A DNA stretch of 64,000 bases. It comes from Hydractinia symbiolongicarpus (lineage: Eukaryota > Cnidaria > Hydrozoa > Anthoathecata > Hydractiniidae). The notes beneath the pieces are model-generated. The model searched no databases. It was not told the DNA's origin and was given only the letters and a program-made list of their open reading frames with translations. The translations under genes were made by a program, and so were the position numbers. The stretch spans positions 11,011,501 to 11,075,500 of the forward strand of contig NC_079881.1 in the NCBI RefSeq assembly GCF_029227915.1. The letters run 5' to 3'. Shown here in pieces: positions 56,538-64,000 of this stretch (its first letter is position 1; the number at the start of each line of letters is the position of its first letter).

Positions 56538-57400
56538 TCAAGGGAAGGAGATGCTCCACAAAAAATAAAAGATCGTTAACTGCTGTAGGCTAAGCAGTCT
56601 TAACAGGTTTACGCCCATATGTTCTGAAGCTCTGATTTTCAAATGCCGACAGGTCTTTCCGTAATAAGAAGCATTGCAGCTACTACACTTAAAGTGGTAG
56701 ACAAAATTTGAAATTAAGGACTTAGGCACTCTATCTTTTAACTTGAAAAAAGATGACATGCGAACAGGCAAATTAAAAATGACTTTAAGAGTGTAACCAG
56801 GCAGAGACTTGTTAACAGAGTTGACTAATCTAGTTCCTAATTGTAAGGATAACTTTCCCAAAAAAGGTAAAAATATTTGTAACGCTGTTTTATCGGACTC
56901 ACTCGGTAGATTTTCGGAACATGTAGCTAATTTAAAAAATATTTAATACATTTGTCAACAAAATAACTCGGATATTAATTCTTAGATAAGATGTTTTTTT
57001 AAGACTATGGAAATATACGAAAAACCAATGTACAAACTAGACCACGTTTATATTCGTTCGCTATGAAACTGTTAAAATTTGAGTAGACACCACTGAAAGT
57101 GGGTTTTCTAAAAACTGAAGTAATAAAAGAATTATTAGTACGGATAACATTGACATTAAGAAACAAAAGAGTGTCACTTAATTCAGTTTCAGAAGTAAAA
57201 GAAATGTTGGCATGTTGATTATTTAGATAATTCTAAGATACTGCACATGTTCAAGTGAATGGAACAAAGCAAACACATTACCAACATATCTTTTACAATA
57301 GACAGGTTTGAATTCCAATGGACAGTTATCAAGCCAGATTTTTTCTTAATGACGAAGAAAAGCATTGGCAAGGCACGGGCCAAGAGGCTAACCCATGGCT
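56538..57400 (-). pseudogene. Penelope-like element relic: reverse transcriptase and GIY-YIG end
   Basis: Minus-strand pieces read PLGPCLANAFLRH, then KIWLDNCPLEFKPVY and KRYVGNVFALFHS (RT palm, where the usual aspartate pair is replaced by GN). Further on come FFKLKDRVPKSL, FVYHFKCSSCNASYYGKTCRHLKIRASEHMG, the start of a GIY-YIG type nuclease with its Cys pair. Several stops and frameshifts intervene. Penelope-like retroelements have exactly this RT to GIY-YIG order. It is nested within the second Polinton remnant. Confidence 0.8.
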
Positions 57401-57765
57401 AATTTGGTCAAAAGAACTTACTCTATTGTATTACGTGATTGTAACGTTTTATATAAAATTTGGTTAAAAAAATCTATATGGCTGTACATTGAAAATGTTA
57501 GATGTTCTAAAAAGAATGTGACGATGAATCCTGTCGTTTTTATTTTATGAGTGATATATTCGCAAAAGACGCTTCATCCGTATTAATACATAACGACGAC
57601 GATAGCTATGAAAGGGAAGAAGCAGAATGTCAAGAAGCAGCATGTGAAGGTAACTCACGCATCAAGCACGATCAAATAGAAGGAGGATCTATACGTAAAT
57701 GTGACTAATATGAGTCAGAATGATGTCATCTTTCTAGAAAGACTTAATCTTCTTTTCGACTGAAC

Positions 57766-58379
57766 TTGCACGCGATGCTGGAGAAGGGTTACTTTGAGAA
57801 AATTTTCAATCTATTCGGTAGTCAAGATTCCATGCGCTTTTTGCGGACTTCGTCTCCGGATCACGGTAGTGGAAGAGCCCTGCAGAGACTGTTGGACGGC
57901 ATTACTCTGCATATGACTAAAATGGCCGATGGTGCCGAAGATATCCGATGTTTTGTCTATCTCTTAAACGATGCCTAATTGAAAATCCTGGAAGTTCATA
58001 GTCTGAAGTATTAGATAGCGAAAGCGAATATCAAAGAGTTCTCTAAGATGGTACTTTCAAAGAATAAATGGTTCTAGACATCGTGAAAGAGACCTTGAAA
58101 AGGCTGGAAACGGTTTTTACCCTTTGCATGCCACCAGATGATCTGAAGTGTGAAATATGCACACTAGAAGAACCAGCCTACCGTAGCACGTTAAAGATTG
58201 GGTTAAAAGTGCGCAAGCCCTGTAGCAACGACGAAGAACTTGAAGGAGTGCCTTTTGAAGAGATTACCGAAAAGTTTGCAATGGGGTTCGAAGGAAACTC
58301 TCCCGTATATGAGATTATGTGTCAGTATTTTAATTACTCTTTTATACGGTTTGTGTTCAAAGCACAGGCAGTAAAATGA
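57766..58379 (+). pseudogene. Unassigned relic frames
   Basis: Two open pieces (57766-57978 and 58068-58379) without a recognised family. The second has a paired Cys motif (CEICTLEEP) and an acidic, helical middle. Codon usage is unlike the AT-rich host and like the neighbouring relic genes. Confidence 0.35.
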
Positions 58380-58448
58380 GTGCCACTGTAGTTTGGTAGG
58401 CGGTCCTTTACCAAAAACCCTGGTTGACACTTAGAAATGCAAATAAAA

Positions 58449-59370
58449 ATGTCTTCTTCTTTTTACTCTCTTGGCGGTATGGTCGTCATTCAGAAAAACA
58501 ATGGTGACGTTTACCCATATCTTGCCATCTGTTGTCAGCAGAAGTATGTCGCAAACAAGCTTGTTGAGACTCCGAATGCGATAGTTCACTACAATTGGCT
58601 TTAAGATTGTGGATGTATCGAGGTCAACCCCGATCGTCTAAGACATTTTAAACCTGGTCGGAACTACACGCACCAGCGCCTCTTAGAGTTCCAAGCATTT
58701 TTCTGGAGTCGTACAGACAAAACATTCTTTGGGACACTAAATATAACTAAAGTATATGTCTTCTCAACTTTTCCTGTTCAACGCTGTACCTGCCGGGGCG
58801 ATCAAGACTCTATTCGATGAACACTCACATCCTCACTCTTAGAGTTCCTAAGCATTTTTCTGGAGTCGTACAGACAAAAAATTTTTTGGGACACTAAATA
58901 TAAGTAAAGTATATGTCTTCTCAACTTTTCCTGTTCAACGCTGTACCTGCCGGGGCGATCAAGACTCTATTCGATGAACACTCACATCCTCACTTCAAAC
59001 GTGCAGATCTCGCGAGATTCTTAGGAATCCGTGATATAAAAGCAACATACGGAGGCGCAGCGCTACAAACAAGTTAACCGTCACGATCTCTTTGTATCAC
59101 TAGATGGTGCCAAAGAGATTGCATGTGGATCCTGGAAACTCAAACCCATAGCATTGGCAAACTGGTTTGCAAGAAAAGGCACAGGAAAAACTGCAGGATG
59201 AGGTTTAGAAGCTTCACTAGCTAAGCAACGAACAGCGCCAATCGCCAAGGATGAAGACGTAGTCACTGAGTTCCATGTTGATGATCTTGCTATTAAAAGA
59301 GCGCAGTCTGAAAATTTGCACCTAGATATCGAACAACTCCAGTCACGCTAGTTCCGCATCGAATGCCAAT
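58449..59370 (+). pseudogene. MSV199-like viral/transposon protein, broken
   Basis: From ATG 58913 a frame reads HPHFKRADLARFLGIRDIKA. After a stop and frame change it continues with NRHDLFVSLDGAKEIACGSW and KPIALANWFARKG, a helical DNA-binding pattern I associate with MSV199/BRO-type domains of large DNA viruses and their relatives. A helical acidic tail follows to about 59370, broken by stops. The piece before it (58449-58760, with YPYLAICCQQKYVANKL) may be the C-terminal part of an adjacent copy. The assignment is tentative. Confidence 0.4.
58682..58995 (+). repeat. ~157 bp tandem duplication
   Basis: 58682-58837 and 58838-58995 are nearly identical, with a few substitutions (for instance CCAAGC to CCTAAGC). 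The start codon of the MSV199-like frame lies in each copy. Confidence 0.92.
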
Positions 59371-59873
59371 AGACATAGTCCTGTGCATGCTTAATGTCGC
59401 TTCAAGGAAGTTGTCCTTGGCAAAGACAACTTTTACCACAACCATTTTACTCTACCTAAAACAATACACGAGAGCTGTTCGAAGACATGTTCGACATTGA
59501 TATGGTATAAGTAGCGCACTTGCAAGACCTTTTTAAAACTCTTTTTGAATCACAAAAAATGACTGTAAATTCACCACATTTGAAAATCCTCGGGAGGTAT
59601 TTCTACATCCTGTAGAATAAGGAACGAGCTATTCCAATACAAAACTTCAATACCGACAATCTTTTAGGTACTACAAAATACGATCGTTTAGCTGATCTAC
59701 AATACTACCACAGCCCATAGGTCCTTTTTGGATTTTGGTGTTGGTTGCACGTCTTTTCTGGTCCCCATTTTCTTCCTCTGATTGAAGAAGGTATAGATAT
59801 AGCCCGTCGTCCAGTAAAGGATCTTCTCAATATCTTTTTTTACACCTTCCGCACTTTCCAATTTTACAAATTT

Positions 59874-60290
59874 TCAACGAGATTTGTGTACATAGAGATG
59901 GCGTGTAAAGAAAGTGCTCGAGGTGTCTTTTCTCCATTCTCGTAGAGCTTTTGCAAACAAACTCCGCATATCTTTTTTTCTATGGCTTCGTACTTTAGAA
60001 ATAAAACCTTTGATGCACTTCTTTAGCAACAGGTTTCCCTCACCCTGCCGCAAGGCCTTCTTGGACGCCTGACATTTATCGACAGGCTTCTGTCGTTGTT
60101 GTGAGGCCTCCGCTGGGGTATCTTCAATATTGAACATGTCTACGATTGAAGACATCTTTATTATAAGATTTCGATATGGTAAAACGCAGAGCAAGAGCAA
60201 AAACTTAACGCAAGCTGTGTGAGCAGAAGCAGCGTGCAGAGGATCGTCAGGATTACGTACGTTTATGTCTAATTTACTGAAAAAGCACAC
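59874..60290 (-). pseudogene. Basic helical relic protein
   Basis: Minus-strand frame. The likely body begins at MSSIVDMFNIEDTP and continues with Gln/Lys-rich and Arg/Lys-rich helices (KALRQGEGNLLLKKCIKGFI, KKDMRSLFAKALREWRKD). No family recognised. It lies downstream of the polB relic on the same strand. Confidence 0.3.
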
Positions 60291-60523
60291 TAGAAAATCA
60301 GATATGTAACGATTTCCCTCGACATGTTATACATAGTCCACATGGGTTGCATGTTGGTGTAGTGCAACCTTGTGATTTGTCCCTCTTCGAAAGAACATAC
60401 CCCGTTCTCCTGATATTTTATCAGTACCTTGTGGTCGAACTCCCACATTTCATGCCGCCTCTAAATTGCACTTGGATGTGTTTCATTAGTGTCATAATGT
60501 CAGCTCTCCGTATCCCGCGTTAG

Positions 60524-61660
60524 GGCATGCTTTCCGCGATACGCCCTATGTCTTGTTTATTGTATTTCTCGCCGAGCGCCCTGATAAACAGATGTGCGTC
60601 GTAGCAGTTCAGACTGTGGAAGATGATCAGGATATGTTTAGAGATCTTATGTTTCAAATTGCAGTCGTTGTTCGCTGTGCATTAATAAAGACTTGCGTAG
60701 TTGCAGTGGCCTCGAACCTTTCGATTCTTTGCAGGGTTATATTGAATGGCGTCATGCACATGGACATCTGTTGCCTCTTTGTACTCTCTTCTTAGCACCT
60801 CTGTGAGTTCCGTCATCGGCTGCTGTGGCATCTTACAAATGGTCCACGAAACACTTAACTTAAGGTGCAAAAGCCAGTTTCTATTTGCTTATTCAGCGTT
60901 TTCGTTTTACTCTCTCCGCTATTTTCTTTTGCTGGGATGAGTAGGCTCTCAAAGGCTGGTATATGGCAAACGGTACCCTAAAATGCATCTGCCCATAGTG
61001 GTATTTGATTTTTCAGTCTTCTTGCGTCCTTGACTACCATGTAATCGAAACAGTGCTTATAGTGCTTGTCTCTCGATTTGATTGTATCAAAGACGTACAA
61101 GCTGTTTAAACAGAAATGTATCGCGTGTCGTCTGCAATAAGGAGCCGGTTCACTTGTCTGCGCGTGAAATGTTGTGGTCGGGTAGCCTTTGGGGGTTTCT
61201 ACTGATTTCTTAATGAGGAAATGCTGCAACAACGCCGCCCTTGAAGCACTCTTCGTCTTTGTTCTTGGGATTGATGATGACCTAGCTCGGTCCTAAAGAT
61301 TCTAAAGGCCTTGCAAAGTGTGTACTTGTGTTTTTGAGGCATAGGTTTCTTAAGACTCTTCATAAAGACCCTGGATACTATCAAGGTAGTCCTTTTTCGC
61401 ATTTATTCAATTTCGTCATGAGGAGGTTTTGTCAGGGCGCTACTTACTTTGTGATATAAGGCCATGACGCAATGCCTAAAGGCATTAAATGCACCTTTTA
61501 TTGACTTCTTAATAGGTTTAGGTATAGCCTTTAATAGCCAGTCGTACCAGCCAGAGAATTTGCTTTTTACTACCTGTCGGCTCTTCGCCATCTCCTACTT
61601 CTCAACTACATTCATGGCTTGCAGGATGGGCAGTTTTGTCACAGGCTTGACTGGAATTCT
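60524..61660 (-). pseudogene. Polinton polB relic, N-terminal half only
   Basis: Read from right to left on the minus strand. The N-terminal module MAKSRQVVKSKFSGWYDWLL...MALYHKV (61403-61591) is preceded by a VKPVTK region. Then comes INPKNKDEECFKGG (about 61230-61280). After it are the zinc-motif region with VRGHCNYAS (about 60690) and exonuclease II with FHSLNCYDAHLFIRALGEKY (about 60570-60630). All line up in order with the intact element's polB, but several stops and frameshifts lie between. No palm motifs A-C follow, so the polymerase half is lost. Confidence 0.85.
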
Positions 61661-62018
61661 TGTCTCTGTGGATCAGCCTTGCGTAGCGTGTAGTATTCTT
61701 TTATACCACGGAATTGACAATGTCGCGTAATTCTCGCACGCTTATTTGTGTTCATCTTTATTATAGATTGAAAAATGGATTTTTAATGTTGCATAATTAT
61801 TCAACGATCTGTGCTAGAGTGTCGAAGCAATGTTGTCAACATCGATGTGCGCAGGTGTACACAGTCTTTATGGATGCTCGTGATAGAGTTGATAACGATG
61901 GGGTCGTGGGAGACGGGGTTTGGTAAGTATTGGGAGCGGGGGTATGGGTCATTACTGGGGGCAAGGGCGTGCGCATGTGCGTGTGCAGATGCGCCAGAAC
62001 GAACATTATATATTCTCT

Positions 62019-62604
62019 AAAACGAACGACGATATTGTTGTTGTGGGCTTTAACAAACATAAAATCTTCAATATATAAAGAACGTATATGTATTAATTTT
62101 TTCTGTCAAAAAGTCTCTCCAAGAACTCGTGTTATTTTGTACCCTGTCTATAGTTTTTTGCAATATATATTTCTTCTGAAAAAGGGTTAAGCCGGATGGT
62201 TCTAACTTACGATTTACATAAAAGAAGCGTATCTATATTTTGTCTAAAATCCTAGTTGTGGGAGTTTTCCTATTCCCCTGAAAGTTTGAGTTAACGTCTA
62301 CTGTATAGCAAGTAAGCGATTTCAATTCTATAATGATTTAAAACATCTCTCAAAAATACGAATGAGTCCGTTATATTTCTAATATTTGAGTTGTATTACA
62401 CTTAAATTTTTTTAATTATATAAACGTTTATTAGAAACCAGGAAGACCATAACTCTAGGTCGGCCTTATCAGATAATATCGGCAACACAATTAATGAATA
62501 AAAAATGCACTGTCCCCAGACTCGAAAAAGAGTTTACAGCCGTGAAATACGCTTTATAAACTGTTTACAACATCAGGTGATAAAAATTTAGTAAAAATAA
62601 ATAC
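62019..62604. other. No gene recognised
   Basis: Host spacer between the Polinton relic and the transporter. Confidence 0.4.
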
Positions 62605-63915
62605 TCACACAAGAATATCTGGATGAATTAGATTATTGCGAAACAGGAAAAGAAAAATTAGTGATAGTAAATTTATAAATATAAACAAAGGCATAAATAT
62701 ACTCGCATATTTCATAAAAGTCAAAGATAAAAATGCCCCTAAAATACATCCAATCAGTTCAAGTATTTCACGTATGCTTTCCAGATAACTTTGGTATTTC
62801 GACGAGATGAGTTTTGCAAAAATTACAACTAAAAATATCTCTTGGCCAATTTCAAATACACTTAGAGAAACCACGTATAACAACAGCATGCTAACTTTGA
62901 CGTTAATGGTAGGGCCACAATAAACAAGTGTGAACTGGATAAATGAAACAATAATAATTGAAACCAGACTGGCAATTTCCAAAGAATATACAGTTACGTT
63001 TCCCATTTTAATTTTGATGCTGAAAATGTACAGCACGATGTTGCAGATTCCATTTAGAACGAAAACATGAGAAACGGTTTGGTATGACATTCCTAAAATA
63101 TCCAATACAAGAACTGGAAGGCCTCGGAAGAATGCAATATTAAGTATGCAACCATAAAATGATATAAATAACATAAACACAATGATTTTTGAGGTTAAGG
63201 CTCCTTTCAAGGCCTTTACTGCGCTGCTTTTTAAATCTTTATGTTTAACGGTTTCGTCTGTTGCTGTAGCTTTCTTCATATCATATTCTCTTGATAGATC
63301 ATGAGCGAAAAATATAACCCATAACTGTGCGACGATCGTTAAAATAAGAAGAACAAGACCTGATATGTTTCCATATGCAATCTGAATTTGGCCAAACCAG
63401 ACGTTTAGATTTGTAAACGGAAGTACAACACACGGTCCCATAACATATCCGACGGCTTTTGAAAACACAAGATAAGTTATCTTGCTTTGTAATTTACAGG
63501 GCGAAAAGGATCTTGCCATTTCCCCTATCATTAATGGTTTCGATATGATAACTGCACCGTTTAAAAGTTTTCCTATAAACGGACATAGTGGTGACCATGG
63601 CAATATATATGTTATACTTCCAAGCATAGAAACAAAGTTTGTAATGATTATAGTCAGTTTGATGCGCCTTGTTTTGTCAGCATATCTTGCCACAACGGAA
63701 GAAAACAACATCGGTAAAATATATATTGCTATGTTGATCAGTCCATAGTATACGTCTGCGTGCTCAGTTTTTATAAGTTTTGTCAAATAAATCCATAATG
63801 TTGCCGTGTTTGCACTTTGTTCAATTCCTCTTAAAAAATAAAGAAACATATATGCAAGAACCGTTGTCCTCCGTTTTCTCTCCCAAATTTTTATATCAAC
63901 ACAATCATTTTCCAT
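62605..63915 (-). CDS. Major facilitator superfamily transporter, 436 residues
   Basis: Single-exon frame with about twelve hydrophobic helices, split by a central charged loop (about residues 210-240) as in MFS proteins. The loop after helix 2 reads RYADKTRRIKLTI, matching the MFS signature G/R-x-x-x-D-x-x-G/R-R, and helix 5 holds GYVMGPCVVLPF. The lysosomal MFSD8/CLN7 and SLC46 groups are the nearest in feel, but I cannot choose. Acts in a membrane; substrate unknown. Start ATG 63915 follows an AT-rich leader. Confidence 0.75.
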   Translation of the reverse strand: MENDCVDIKIWERKRRTTVLAYMFLYFLRGIEQSANTATLWIYLTKLIKTEHADVYYGLINIAIYILPMLFSSVVARYADKTRRIKLTIIITNFVSMLGSITYILPWSPLCPFIGKLLNGAVIISKPLMIGEMARSFSPCKLQSKITYLVFSKAVGYVMGPCVVLPFTNLNVWFGQIQIAYGNISGLVLLILTIVAQLWVIFFAHDLSREYDMKKATATDETVKHKDLKSSAVKALKGALTSKIIVFMLFISFYGCILNIAFFRGLPVLVLDILGMSYQTVSHVFVLNGICNIVLYIFSIKIKMGNVTVYSLEIASLVSIIIVSFIQFTLVYCGPTINVKVSMLLLYVVSLSVFEIGQEIFLVVIFAKLISSKYQSYLESIREILELIGCILGAFLSLTFMKYASIFMPLFIFINLLSLIFLFLFRNNLIHPDILV

Positions 63916-64000
63916 GTCTTGTGTGGTTTGTGGTTACGGCGATTTGTATATATGTTTTCTACAAACTAAATTTATTATATAACTAATTGTATGCCTTTGA

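Larger units (their letters stand above)
55111..62018. mobile_element. Decayed second Polinton, 6.9 kb remnant
   Basis: The left end AGAGAATATATAATCTTTGT continues TCTGGCGCGTCTACACACG. Its mirrored partner at the right (ending 62018) reads the same on the minus strand with five or six differences over about 40 bases. Inside are a minus-strand polB relic, a viral-type MSV199-like relic and further broken frames with Polinton-like base composition. The flanking bases (ATAAAC left, AAAACG right) no longer show a clear 6 bp duplication. Capsid, ATPase and integrase genes of the Polinton type were not found, so large parts are deleted. Confidence 0.75.

Noticed and set aside
61714-62190. Several overlapping plus-strand frames near the right end of the relic
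   Set aside because: No signature, mutually overlapping, and crossing the proposed terminal repeat.

Overview
This is a window of animal nuclear DNA, AT-rich, with spliced genes and many transposable elements. The combination of a WBP2 gene, an SLC25A38-type carrier, a PAN/apple secreted protein, LRR and MFS genes and a Polinton/Maverick points to a cnidarian, most likely a hydrozoan. That placement is inference from gene style, not proof.

Layout. 1-12 kb is a transposon field. Two related elements have CCCAG..GGCACA ends and long palindromic subterminal repeats (481-4686 and 6088-11823), with DUF4806-like gene pieces inside. Satellites and tandem repeats surround them. 13282-21096 (+) is an intact ten-exon WBP2 gene. 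Its exon 2 and flanking introns are duplicated at the very start of the window, where a transposon later inserted. 21.8-24.7 kb holds small inverted-repeat elements. 24754-28168 (+) is a broken leucine-rich-repeat receptor gene.

28720-43737 is a 15.0 kb Polinton/Maverick (the animal double-jelly-roll virus-like transposon group that includes adintoviruses). It has about 280 bp near-perfect terminal inverted repeats and a perfect 6 bp target duplication (TACGAA). It encodes a minor capsid (penton-like) protein, a double jelly-roll major capsid protein, an A32-type packaging ATPase, a retroviral-type integrase with an intact DD(35)E triad, a SAP-like protein, a protein-primed type B DNA polymerase and at least eight small, mostly membrane, proteins of unknown function. 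Four genes carry one break each: in-frame TAA in the major capsid and ATPase genes, and frameshifts in a small membrane-protein gene and in polB. I see no maturation protease. Transcription units end in short perfect hairpins, three of which share a GTTAC/GTAAC core. The polymerase carries a second, internal copy of its own N-terminal basic module, just after motif A.

43.7-55 kb holds a PAN-domain secreted protein (-), a pogo-like MITE, the six visible exons of an SLC25A38-like mitochondrial carrier (-), an inverted-repeat element and a satellite that is the reverse-orientation relative of the one at 5.3 kb. 55111-62018 is an old, shrunken second Polinton. It is recognised by its own terminal inverted repeats and a polB relic on the minus strand that carries the same N-terminal module, and it contains a Penelope-like reverse transcriptase relic and an integrase fragment. 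62605-63915 (-) is an intact single-exon MFS transporter.
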